From Chryseobacterium camelliae (GTDB lineage: Bacteria > Bacteroidota > Bacteroidia > Flavobacteriales > Weeksellaceae), in the NCBI RefSeq assembly GCF_002770595.1, contig NZ_CP022986.1:1612001-1676000 (forward strand): a stretch of DNA of 64,000 bases, given 5' to 3'. Positions 27,709-34,991 of this stretch are shown one piece after another; the first letter of the stretch is position 1; every line of letters begins with the position of its first letter. The position numbers were made by a program, and so were the translations under genes. The notes under the pieces are model-generated. The model saw nothing but the letters and a program-made list of their open reading frames with translations. It was not told where the DNA came from and ran no database searches.

Positions 27709-28587
27709 TTACTTGCCAAGAATTTCAACTGTACTACCACAGGTAAGCATTTGTGAACCGTAATACGGATTTTTAACCGCATTCTCTTTGCTTAACCAGT
27801 TTGCTCCGCCATTATACATTGGGCAATGTTGATAATAAACGGGTACATCCTGTTTAGATACTTTAGCCAATGTGTAAATATTGCCCGAGAGTTTGGCAAA
27901 AGCATTTCTCTGTTTTGCAACATCTTTTGATTTTGATATACTTTCTGTATTGGCTGCTAAGTCTTTCATTATTTTCATCCAAACAGCATGCTCTTCTACC
28001 GATAGCTTACTCATATCAACTGGTTTAATGGATGCCGACAATTCAGCAGCTTTGGCGGATGCGGTCGCCGCATCTGTTTTTATCAAAGCATCTTTAACTG
28101 AAAAATAGTTGTCAAATACAGGTTTTAGTTGTGATTGATTTTGAGTAGCATTCTTGTTACCCTGTGCTGTCATTTCACTATGATTGTGATTGCCATGCCC
28201 GGCGTTCATATCCATTCCTGCCTCTTTGTTTTTGGCAGTTGGCTTCAACGCTCTATCATACTGGCAACAACCGGGTAATTTTGCATATACATCATCTGGC
28301 GCCAAGAACTTCTCGCTATCATAACCTGCTAAGGCGATACGTTTCAGGATTTCATCCTGATTTGTTTTGTCGCCGTCATAGGTGAGCGTAGCCATCTTGG
28401 TATCTTTGTTCCAGTCCACACTGGCTACCTTTTTTACGTTACCTGCTTTTTCGATGGTGGTTTTGCACATACCACAATTTCCGTAAATCTTTACGGTTTC
28501 TGTTTTCGCATTCTTGATTTGTGCGAAGCCGTTTATTGATGATAGTAATACAGCGATTACCATCACTATTTTTGATAATGATTTCAT
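27709..28587 (-). CDS. HMA-domain plus DUF3347 exported copper-binding protein
   Basis: 292 residues. After a signal peptide ending NGFAQ comes a heavy-metal-associated domain (KIYGNCGMCKTTIEKA, with the GNCGMC metal loop), a His/Met-rich linker (MDMNAGHGNHNHSEM) and a DUF3347 domain. The tail has HCPMYNGGANWLSKEN and NPYYGSQMLTCG, as in the lipoprotein downstream. Joining an HMA domain to DUF3347 suggests a periplasmic copper chaperone. It is the first gene of the tightly packed copper run down to the oxidase. No copy of the 34-bp element precedes it. Confidence 0.87.
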   Translation of the reverse strand: MKSLSKIVMVIAVLLSSINGFAQIKNAKTETVKIYGNCGMCKTTIEKAGNVKKVASVDWNKDTKMATLTYDGDKTNQDEILKRIALAGYDSEKFLAPDDVYAKLPGCCQYDRALKPTAKNKEAGMDMNAGHGNHNHSEMTAQGNKNATQNQSQLKPVFDNYFSVKDALIKTDAATASAKAAELSASIKPVDMSKLSVEEHAVWMKIMKDLAANTESISKSKDVAKQRNAFAKLSGNIYTLAKVSKQDVPVYYQHCPMYNGGANWLSKENAVKNPYYGSQMLTCGSTVEILGK

Positions 28588-28724
28588 AATAATTACATTT
28601 TAAGAAATGGGGCATTAGCAAACCCATTTCTGTTTGAAATTTTAAATAAATGATACAAATTAGGGATTAAAAAAAGCCGGAACAGCTTTTGACAAGACGT
28701 ACCTATGGCTGTCAAGTCATAATT

Positions 28725-29117
28725 TTAGCTTATTTTAGGGGGAAGCCAAATGGAGAAAAAGCCTGAAGAATAATAGGCTTCTTTGAAACCGAATTTTTGC
28801 TTTTTGGTTTCAGCAAAATAGTTCTTTGCTTTTAATTCTATTGCGATTGGTACACTTAAAGAATTTGGTGAAGAAACGCCGCACTTACACGAGTTATGCT
28901 TACAATTACCACCGCAGCCATTTCCATCTTTACATTTTTTACAGGATTTGGTTTTGCAACAATCCTTTTTTTCTGCTTTCTCGTGATGATTTTTTGAAAA
29001 TTTCTGTTGTTCCGTTTTAATTGGAGCTTTTGAACAGGCATAGCTTATGTTGGGAGCCAATAGAAATCCCCAAAATAGCCATAGAACTATGGTGATATGT
29101 TTGTTCCAATTTTTCAC
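28725..29117 (-). CDS. Small Cys/His-rich exported protein
   Basis: 130 residues from a GTG start at 29117 that yields a good signal peptide (IVLWLFWGFLLAPNISYACS). The mature part has a dense metal-binding-like segment: HHEKAEKKDCCKTKSCKKC, then GCGGNCKHNSCKCG, and ends SIWLPPKIS. I do not recognise a named family. Similar short proteins accompany copper and cadmium genes in Bacteroidota. A copy of the 34-bp element lies 60 bp upstream, the only copy in the copper block, so the two-component system may control this gene separately from the main copper operon. Confidence 0.7.
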   Translation of the reverse strand: MKNWNKHITIVLWLFWGFLLAPNISYACSKAPIKTEQQKFSKNHHEKAEKKDCCKTKSCKKCKDGNGCGGNCKHNSCKCGVSSPNSLSVPIAIELKAKNYFAETKKQKFGFKEAYYSSGFFSIWLPPKIS

Positions 29118-29177
29118 TTAGACAAATTTATGAATTTATTTTTTTGTGATTATTAAATATAAACTGTAAAGTTTATA

Positions 29178-29211
29178 CAAAGTTAAAATTGAATTTAGAA
29201 AAATTTCTGAA
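29178..29211 (-). promoter_or_regulatory. 34-bp regulon element, copy 5 (Cys-rich protein)
   Basis: Minus strand: TTCAGAAA, 3 nt, TTCTAAAT, 10 nt, CTTTG, with TAACTTTG giving a full TAnnTTTG -7. It is 14 kb from the other copies but has identical spacing. Confidence 0.68.
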
Positions 29212-29247
29212 TTTTATAACTTTGTGCTGATTTCTTTTTAAATCAAT

Positions 29248-29640
29248 CTAATTATTGCAATATCTCTTCTTTAGCCACAAGCTGGCTTTTACCAATAAAA
29301 TAAGCACGGGAACTTCTATTAATGGACCAATTACGCCTACAAATGCCTGCGGAGAGTGAATGCCAAAAACAGCTATTGCTACTGCTATCGCCAATTCAAA
29401 ATTGTTGCCTGTAGCTGTAAAGGCTATTGAGGCATTTTTGTCGTAAGGAACTTTCAGCGTTTTATTGATATAGAAGCTAACAAAAAACATTAGTACAAAA
29501 TAGATGATTAAGGGTATGGCAACTTTTATCACATCCATTGGCAATTCTAATATTTTATCGCCTTTCAGACTGAACATTAATACGATTGTAAACAATAAAG
29601 CATACATTGTAATGGGTGATATTCGGGGTATAAACTTATT
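29248..29640 (-). pseudogene. acr3: Truncated ACR3-family arsenite exporter (C-terminal third)
   Basis: The frame reads [20 protein letters not shown] from about 29640, then four membrane segments including [22 protein letters not shown] and [13 protein letters not shown], the conserved ACR3 C-terminal part. Full ACR3 proteins are about 350 residues, and some 220 are missing here. Upstream in frame the sequence loses similarity and meets a stop near 29674. The break coincides with the end of another gene fragment in the same orientation, so this is a deletion or recombination junction. An ATG at 29607 would allow a 119-residue product, but function is unlikely. Confidence 0.8.
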
Positions 29641-29879
29641 AATTCCTTGATTACATCTTTGTACTTGGCCAATTTATCAGAACCCTTACTCAAATATGCT
29701 TTTGTCTTTAAAATTCTAAATTATTAGTTTTTATTGAAAGTCTTCGTCTTGTTCCAATCTCAGGCAAATATTTATCATCAATTGCTTCACCCAATAAACT
29801 TATTTCTCAAGTGCCTTACATAGCGTACTTCTCATTAAAAAATATAGCCAGCCCAACTAGGGGTAGCATCCTTACTCAT
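29641..29879 (-). pseudogene. Relic of a nuclease-like defence gene (ABC-three-component type, N-terminal part)
   Basis: Read across several frames from the ATG at 29879: MSKDATPSWAGYIF, then TLCKALEK, then ISLLGEAIDDKY, RLEQDEDF, TNNLEF, and finally [20 protein letters not shown]. Together they follow the N-terminal pattern I associate with ABC-three-component defence proteins (W-S/A-G-Y-x-x-Q-G, then LEQDEDF, then QVKAY), a PD-(D/E)XK-like layout. At least three frameshifts and the cut at the acr3 junction make it non-functional. The family identification is from memory and unverified. Confidence 0.4.
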
Positions 29880-30084
29880 TATTATAATGAATAGCTGGAT
29901 CAAAAACAGCTTCATCATAAAGTTCAAATATGGTTTCCCGTAAACAAAAATAAAGGTAAAATTGAGTAAAGTTCAATAATTCCTTTATTAGTCTCAAAAA
30001 TGAGAAAATGAAAACATAGTAGGGCTTTTCATCCAAATAATAATCATACAATGTTGCAAAAGTTACTGTTAAGGATAAACGCAC
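29872..30084 (-). CDS. Short open frame, possible remnant of the gene upstream of the relic
   Basis: 70 codons ending ELYDEAVFDPAIHYNNE. Its stop overlaps the relic's start (ATGAGTAA), the usual operon coupling, which hints that it is the tail of the preceding gene of a lost operon. The aromatic-rich sequence is not recognised. Coding status is doubtful. Confidence 0.25.
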   Translation of the reverse strand: MRLSLTVTFATLYDYYLDEKPYYVFIFSFLRLIKELLNFTQFYLYFCLRETIFELYDEAVFDPAIHYNNE

Positions 30085-30443
30085 TAAGAAAGTTTTATGG
30101 AAATTTTTAGCTAAATTTATAAAAGTACATTATTTCTTATAAACGAGCTTGGAGTTGATAATAAATCAACTCCAAGCTGAAAATTACCTATTTTTACTAT
30201 TATAATAGTCAAAATAACTTAATAAAATCATTATGGCAAGAGGATTCGAACTTGAATTACAAATCATAAAGTATTAAAAACCAATATATTGAAAATTAGA
30301 GCTCTTAAAATATTAGGACAAAAGTTCGAAAAATTGCTCCCGTCAACATATCGCAAAAGGATTCGAACTCTCCGAAAACCTACACAAACAACTCATAATC
30401 AAATATTTAATTTCAAAATCCAATTCAAATCTTGTATCAGACG
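30085..30443. other. Non-coding island end with TTCGAA motif set
   Basis: No gene is seen. AGGATTCGAAC (30241-30251), AGTTCGAAAA (30323-30332) and AGGATTCGAAC (30359-30369) repeat the arrangement at 195-321: hexamer spacings are 80 and 37 bp here and 78 and 37 bp there. The sequence before 30241 on the minus strand ends like a tRNA with CCA (TCTTGCCA), but no full cloverleaf forms. Confidence 0.5.
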
Positions 30444-30566
30444 GTTCGAAGATAATCCTTCCAAGTTCACTTAAACTCACAATTTTTATTGTGAGTTTTT
30501 TATTTTTTGGGTATTAATACTTAAGGAATTAGAGCATTCATATGATAATCAGGACGGTCAAAGGTT
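30444..30566. repeat. Long direct repeat, copy A, with hairpin and tRNA-Arg-like 3' part
   Basis: Matches 55074-55196, and 30465-30550 is identical over 86 bp. It contains the hairpin AAACTCACAAT / ATTGTGAGTTT followed by T-rich sequence, then TTAGAGCAT and GACGGTCAAAGGTT. The last 14 bases equal tRNA-Arg 51460-51473. Confidence 0.9.
30473..30508 (+). terminator. Hairpin terminator inside repeat copy A
   Basis: AACTCACAAT / ATTGTGAGTT stem with a TTTT-rich loop and a long T tail. The same hairpin occurs in copy B at about 55103-55138. Confidence 0.65.
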
Positions 30567-30764
30567 TGAAATCGGAGATTCGAAGAAATCAATCTTTTTG
30601 CGCTGACAAAATCTTGCAATCTCGCTTAAGATTTCTTGTTTAATTCTTTCTGATACTTAAACTATCATATTCTTTATTCCAAACCCTTATGTCAATATTG
30701 TGACGGTCTTTCTTAATTTGGTAAAATTTACATCAAACCAAGATTTTCTTATCCAAAAAATTAC
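30567..30764. other. Non-coding spacer before the GntR gene
   Basis: No gene or repeat seen apart from one more TTCGAA (at about 30579). It leads into the GntR promoter. Confidence 0.4.
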
Positions 30765-30772
30765 TACCTTTG
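30765..30772 (+). promoter_or_regulatory. Promoter -7 element of the GntR/MFS unit
   Basis: TACCTTTG matches the Bacteroidota TAnnTTTG -7. It lies 31 bp before the GntR start and directly abuts the operator dyad. Confidence 0.6.
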
Positions 30773-30775
30773 CAT

Positions 30776-30794
30776 TCATCAGATGATATGATGA
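30776..30794. promoter_or_regulatory. GntR operator 1
   Basis: Dyad TCATCA-N7-TGATGA with core GATGATA, immediately after the -7 element, so a bound regulator would block initiation. The same 19-mer occurs before the MFS gene at 31477-31495. Confidence 0.65.
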
Positions 30795-30803
30795 TATTCA
30801 ATT

Positions 30804-31460
30804 ATGCAGATCCTCAGAAAAACATTAGCACAGGAAGTAGCCGACCGATTAACAGAAGAAATTGTTAACGGCGATTATGCAGTGGGTGAGAAACTGCCGA
30901 TTGAACCTGAACTTATGAAAATCTATGGTGTAGGCCGATCAAGCATCCGGGAAGCGATAAAAATACTGTCCATACAGGGAATTTTACAGGTACAGCAAGG
31001 GGTGGGAACATTTATTGTTTCCAAAAATGCCGAAGAATCATTGGATTCCCAGATGAATAAATCCAATGCCGAAGAAATTCAGGAGGTGCGTTCTATACTG
31101 GATGCAAAAATAGCTGCAAAGGCCGCCTTACATCGCAGTGAGAAAGATTTGAAAACCATTAAGCATTACCTGGATGAGCGAGGCAGGCTTGCAGATGAAG
31201 ACAATGCATCCGAATGCTATCAGGCTGATATTAATTTTCATACGGCTATTGCTGAATCTTGTGGTAATATGCTTTTAAAAGAAATCTACACCGTAGCATG
31301 CAGGCATCTGATGAAATTTTTTGAAGAGAGCCATAAGAATGAGGTAACATTTTTTAAGCTTTCCCAGAAGATCCATACAGAACTTTATGAGGCGATCGAA
31401 AAGAAAGACCCTGAAACAGCAGCCCGCATTGCGCAATCTATTGTTGACAGGATCTATTAA
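30804..31460 (+). CDS. GntR-family (FadR subfamily) transcriptional regulator
   Basis: 218 residues. The N-terminal winged helix reads LAQEVADRLTEEIVNGDYAV, GEKLPIEPELMKIYGVGRSS and IREAIKILSIQGIL. The C-terminal all-helical FCD domain (about 85-215) has the metal/ligand residues of this group (INFHTAIAESCGN, HTELYEAI). The effector is unknown. Two copies of the same dyad, one overlapping its own promoter and one in front of the adjacent transporter, indicate that it represses itself and the MFS gene, with ligand-dependent release. Confidence 0.92.
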   Translation: MQILRKTLAQEVADRLTEEIVNGDYAVGEKLPIEPELMKIYGVGRSSIREAIKILSIQGILQVQQGVGTFIVSKNAEESLDSQMNKSNAEEIQEVRSILDAKIAAKAALHRSEKDLKTIKHYLDERGRLADEDNASECYQADINFHTAIAESCGNMLLKEIYTVACRHLMKFFEESHKNEVTFFKLSQKIHTELYEAIEKKDPETAARIAQSIVDRIY

Positions 31461-31476
31461 AAAAATTTAATCCAAT

Positions 31477-31495
31477 TCATCAGATGATATGATGA
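31477..31495. promoter_or_regulatory. GntR operator 2, upstream of the MFS gene
   Basis: Same 19-mer as operator 1. Here the arms extend to nine bases each (AATTCATCA / TGATGAATT, 31474-31498), so this may be the stronger site. It lies between the GntR stop and the MFS start. Confidence 0.65.
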
Positions 31496-31511
31496 ATTTA
31501 ATATCGATATT

Positions 31512-32744
31512 ATGGAACATTCACAATCTAACACCGCACAAACTACAGTAATAGTTTATCCTATCCTGTTCATGATCAGTTTCTCCCATTTTCTGAATGA
31601 CCTTATTCAGTCAACGATCCCTTCTTTATATCCTATCCTGAAGGGCGAGTTCCGCTTATCATTTGCCCAGATTGGAATCATTACACTGGTATTCCAGCTT
31701 ACTGCTTCCATTTTTCAACCCTTTGTCGGTTATTATACGGACAAAAAGCCCAATCCGAGATCACTGGCAATCGGCATGGGTCTTTCCATGGCGGGATTAC
31801 TGCTGCTGGCGGCGGCACATCAGTATTATGTCATTCTTATTTCGGTTGCACTTATCGGCATGGGCTCATCCATATTCCATCCGGAAGCATCGAGGGTTGC
31901 CCAGCTGGCATCAGGCGGACAGAAAGGGCTTGCACAATCGATTTTCCAGGTGGGCGGAAATTCCGGAAGTGCCATAGGGCCTTTACTGGTCGCTTTGATC
32001 GTACTTCCTTTAGGCCAGGGTTATGTAGGCCTGTTTGCTGTCGCTGCGCTTATTGGCATGATCGTTTTATGGAGGATCGGAAACTGGTATGCTGAAAAGC
32101 TGGCATTAAAAAAAGCAGTTCCCCATCCAGAAACGGTCATTACCGTTCAGCTGCCGCGCAGAAAGATCCTATTCGCAATCAGCATCCTTCTGGCCCTTGT
32201 ATTTTCGAAATACATTTACCTGGCTTCCATGACGAACTATTTCACGTTCTTTCTTATTGACAAGTTCCATATTTCTGTACAGGATTCCCAGTTATACCTG
32301 TTCATGTTCCTGGCAGCAGTGGCGGTAGGAACATTATTGGGAGGAAGACTGGGCGACCGCTACGGAAGAAAGAAAATCATCTGGATTTCCATATTGGGAG
32401 CAGCTCCTTTTACGCTTTGCCTGCCTTACCTGAGTTTGGTATGGACGATCGTTTTTGCAGTTCTGATCGGGCTTATTATTGCTTCCGCGTTTTCAGCCAT
32501 TCTGGTGTTTGCTACTGATCTCCTGCCTAACAAAATCGGATTGGTTGCGGGACTTTTCTTCGGATTCATGTTCGGTATGGGCGGTATAGGTTCTGCCGTA
32601 CTGGGGGCAATTGCAGATGACACCAGCATTGAGTATGTCTTTAAAATCTGTGCTTTCTTGCCGCTGATGGGCATTATCACCGCATTCCTTCCCAATTTGA
32701 AAGGGGCAAAAATAACTGCCGGAATCCATAATCAGGACAAATAA
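31512..32744 (+). CDS. MFS transporter, fosmidomycin-resistance (Fsr) type
   Basis: 410 residues, twelve membrane helices. The N-terminal MISFSHFLNDLIQSTIPSLY is the Fsr signature, and GGRLGDRYGRKK in the middle is the MFS loop 2/3-like motif. Fsr-type pumps export fosmidomycin and unrelated toxic compounds, and the natural substrate is often unknown. It is encoded 51 bp behind the GntR gene with its own operator copy, so expression should rise when the GntR effector is present. Confidence 0.88.
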   Translation: MEHSQSNTAQTTVIVYPILFMISFSHFLNDLIQSTIPSLYPILKGEFRLSFAQIGIITLVFQLTASIFQPFVGYYTDKKPNPRSLAIGMGLSMAGLLLLAAAHQYYVILISVALIGMGSSIFHPEASRVAQLASGGQKGLAQSIFQVGGNSGSAIGPLLVALIVLPLGQGYVGLFAVAALIGMIVLWRIGNWYAEKLALKKAVPHPETVITVQLPRRKILFAISILLALVFSKYIYLASMTNYFTFFLIDKFHISVQDSQLYLFMFLAAVAVGTLLGGRLGDRYGRKKIIWISILGAAPFTLCLPYLSLVWTIVFAVLIGLIIASAFSAILVFATDLLPNKIGLVAGLFFGFMFGMGGIGSAVLGAIADDTSIEYVFKICAFLPLMGIITAFLPNLKGAKITAGIHNQDK

Positions 32745-32795
32745 ACCTGCTGCTACCAATATAACAGATATATTTTAATCCTTAAATTTAATACA

Positions 32796-33188
32796 ATGAC
32801 TGATTACAAAAACTTAATTAGAGACAGCTTTAAAGCTGTGGTTGAAGATTTAAATTACGACCAGGCTAAGGTTGATCATTATTTCAGCCAAAATTACAAA
32901 CAGTATGTAGATGGAAAAGAACTGGATTATGAAGGATTCTGCCGGCACATGAAAATTCAGAAGCAGTCACTTAAAAGCATTTCGATAGATTTTAAAACCA
33001 TTGTCCAGGAAAATCATATTGTCTTTACCCGTCATATCGTCAGTATCACTACGCTTGAGGGCAGAAGTGCAATGATTCAGGTGATCGCGGAATTCCACAT
33101 CCAGAATGATAAGATTGCATACTGCAATGAACTGACCCATCTCATCAGCGGGGACCAGCGGGAACGTGACCTGGGCTCACGACAGTAA
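32796..33188 (+). CDS. NTF2/SnoaL-like small protein
   Basis: 130 residues with no signal peptide. The pattern of an N-terminal helix (YKNLIRDSFKAVVEDLNYDQ) followed by HYFSQNYKQYVDGKELDYEGF and alternating strands (HIVFTRHIVSI, MIQVIAEFHIQNDKIAYCNE) matches the cone-shaped NTF2-like fold used by many small enzymes and binding proteins. No catalytic residues can be assigned. It follows the MFS gene by 51 bp on the same strand and may share its transcript. Confidence 0.72.
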   Translation: MTDYKNLIRDSFKAVVEDLNYDQAKVDHYFSQNYKQYVDGKELDYEGFCRHMKIQKQSLKSISIDFKTIVQENHIVFTRHIVSITTLEGRSAMIQVIAEFHIQNDKIAYCNELTHLISGDQRERDLGSRQ

Positions 33189-33248
33189 TCGTATAAGTAT
33201 ACCGGTAACGGCTGATGAAATTTAATTCAGAAACAATCCTAAAAATAT

Positions 33249-33256
33249 TATATTTG
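33249..33256 (+). promoter_or_regulatory. Promoter -7 element for the VOC gene
   Basis: TATATTTG, a strong TAnnTTTG match, 22 bp before the start codon at 33279. Confidence 0.55.
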
Positions 33257-33278
33257 TTATATCAAATCCAATTCAAAT

Positions 33279-33680
33279 ATGAAAGCAAAATTGTCTGATG
33301 TGATCCTTTATGTAAGGGACGTCGATAATTTGAAAAAATTCTATGCCGAGCATTTCGGCCTTCAGGTAATCGAAGAAGACTCTGTATGGGCATTGCTTGA
33401 TGTAGGAAATAGTTCTCTCGGCCTGCACAGGATGGGTGACCAATACCTGCAGCAATCAGATTTTAACCATCCGTCTGATAATAATACCAAAATTGTTTTT
33501 GAAATAGATCAGGATATCCGGACAGCAAGAGCAGGAATGATTTCGAGAGGGATAAAAATGAAGGAAATCAAGACTTTTGAATCTTATGATTTCTGGCTGT
33601 GCGACGGTAGGGATCCGGAAGGGAATGTTTTCCAGCTTAAAAGCAGAAAAGCAAACAGCTCTGATCATGACCCATATTAA
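33279..33680 (+). CDS. VOC-superfamily (glyoxalase/bleomycin-resistance-like) protein
   Basis: 133 residues in two beta-alpha-beta-beta-beta halves: LSDVILYVRDVDNLKKFYAE with HFGLQVIEED, then NTKIVFEIDQDIRTARAGM and WLCDGRDPEGNVFQLKS. Ligand positions include His35-region and Glu in DPEGNVFQL. Members range from glyoxalase to antibiotic-sequestering proteins. The reaction cannot be deduced. It stands as a separate small transcription unit. Confidence 0.82.
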   Translation: MKAKLSDVILYVRDVDNLKKFYAEHFGLQVIEEDSVWALLDVGNSSLGLHRMGDQYLQQSDFNHPSDNNTKIVFEIDQDIRTARAGMISRGIKMKEIKTFESYDFWLCDGRDPEGNVFQLKSRKANSSDHDPY

Positions 33681-33752
33681 TATCGTCAGTATGTATTCCA
33701 ACAATTATTTCACTTGTTATATTTTCATTAAAACCAATCAAATTTATACATC

Positions 33753-34751
33753 ATGAAAAACACAGCATTTGTATTAGTTCTGGCCGCGACGGTCCTTTCT
33801 TGTAATCAGAAGTCAAAGGAAAAAGCAGATGCAACCGGCAACACAGAAATGCAGGCATCCGAACAAAAGCCGCAAAGTGACAGCACAGCTGCATTTGATA
33901 TTGAAAAAATCCCCTACTCCAATGCTGACCTGGGCACATTCCCTTTTTTCACACTGCCTAAAGGGCTGAAAGAAATGAACAAACCTTTACAAAAAGATTT
34001 CGACGTATGTTTTTTTCCAATTAATGGCGTCATGAAGCCTTTTGAAGGAAAACTGTATAAAACCTTTGTGCAGGGAGATCAGGGTACTGAATTTTCTCAG
34101 CGCTATTTTGAGAAAAGCATGGAAGACTACCTGAAGTCTATAGGGGCGGTAAAAATTTTCGACGGAACCATTACCAAAGAAGAATATGACCGATATCACG
34201 AACAGGATCCTAATAAAGGGGGTGAGGGAGATATTGGCTATGATGGCGAGCAAATCAAAGTATATGTGATCCGCAGCAAAGACCAGGGCAATATCTTTGT
34301 CCAGTATTCTGCTACCAACGCATCAGGAAAGCTTAATATCTTACAGGAAAAAGGATTTAAGCAGACCATGAGTAAAATTACAGCCGATGACATTGTTAAA
34401 GACCTTGCTGAAAAAGGGAAATCCATCCTGTACATCAATTTCGATACGGACCAATCAAGCATTACGGCAGATGGTAAAGAAGTAGTCAACCAGATTGCAG
34501 AAGCGCTGAAGAAAGACAGCAATTTAAAAATTTCCATTGAAGGCCATACGGACAATACCGGAGATGCGGCGCATAATAAAAAGCTGTCGAATGACCGTGC
34601 TAATGCTGTGATGACTGCCCTGATCAGTCAAGGCATATCAAAATCACGTTTATCGGCCAAAGGTTTTGGTGCTGAACGTCCGTTGGTAGCTAATGACTCC
34701 GAAGACAATAAGGCAAAAAACCGACGTGTTGAGCTGGTTAAAGTTAAATAA
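33753..34751 (+). CDS. OmpA-family lipoprotein
   Basis: 332 residues. The lipoprotein signal ends TVLSCNQ. A middle domain of about 180 residues without known motifs precedes the C-terminal OmpA peptidoglycan-binding domain: ILYINFDTDQSSITADGKEV, IEGHTDNTGD, LSNDRANAV and NRRVELVK, all with the peptidoglycan-contacting Asp and Arg kept. It should tether the outer membrane to the cell wall. A strong terminator follows directly, so it is probably monocistronic. Confidence 0.9.
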   Translation: MKNTAFVLVLAATVLSCNQKSKEKADATGNTEMQASEQKPQSDSTAAFDIEKIPYSNADLGTFPFFTLPKGLKEMNKPLQKDFDVCFFPINGVMKPFEGKLYKTFVQGDQGTEFSQRYFEKSMEDYLKSIGAVKIFDGTITKEEYDRYHEQDPNKGGEGDIGYDGEQIKVYVIRSKDQGNIFVQYSATNASGKLNILQEKGFKQTMSKITADDIVKDLAEKGKSILYINFDTDQSSITADGKEVVNQIAEALKKDSNLKISIEGHTDNTGDAAHNKKLSNDRANAVMTALISQGISKSRLSAKGFGAERPLVANDSEDNKAKNRRVELVKVK

Positions 34752-34769
34752 TCCATTATTAAAGACAAT

Positions 34770-34810
34770 AAAAGGCAGTTCCGCTTTGAAAAGCGGAACT
34801 GCCTTTTATT
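34770..34810 (+). terminator. Terminator after the OmpA lipoprotein gene
   Basis: Perfect 17-bp stem (AAAAGGCAGTTCCGCTT / AAGCGGAACTGCCTTTT) with a TGAA loop. It could act in both directions. Confidence 0.9.
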
Positions 34811-34978
34811 TAAGATCATATTCTTTACTGCTAATTTTATATCGTACTGCTCCTCTATTTCCGAAATTTTTTATCAGATATGGATGTTATTAAAAGCCTT
34901 CTGCATGAAAAATAATGTTGTTCATCCTTAATCCTTGCTTTCTGTATTATTCACCGGGATTTATCCCGTCATAATCTG

Positions 34979-34986
34979 TAGTTTTG
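34979..34986 (+). promoter_or_regulatory. Promoter -7 element for the LytS-like gene
   Basis: TAGTTTTG fits TAnnTTTG and ends only 5 bp before the ATG at 34992, which would make the message leaderless or nearly so. Confidence 0.45.
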
Positions 34987-34991
34987 CACTT

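Noticed and set aside
30515..30570. Intact tRNA in repeat copy A (anticodon-like GAT loop)
   Set aside because: The anticodon stem does not pair and the D-arm is disrupted, so it is at best a relic.
31588..31604. TTTCTGAA inside the MFS gene
   Set aside because: It is within coding sequence, has no second half-site at the required spacing and no start codon nearby.
33226..33256. TTCAGAAA followed by a TCCTAAAA half-site and TATATTTG before the VOC gene
   Set aside because: It resembles the 34-bp element, but the gap to the -7 is 7 nt instead of 10 and it lies outside the island on the other strand, so it is probably chance.
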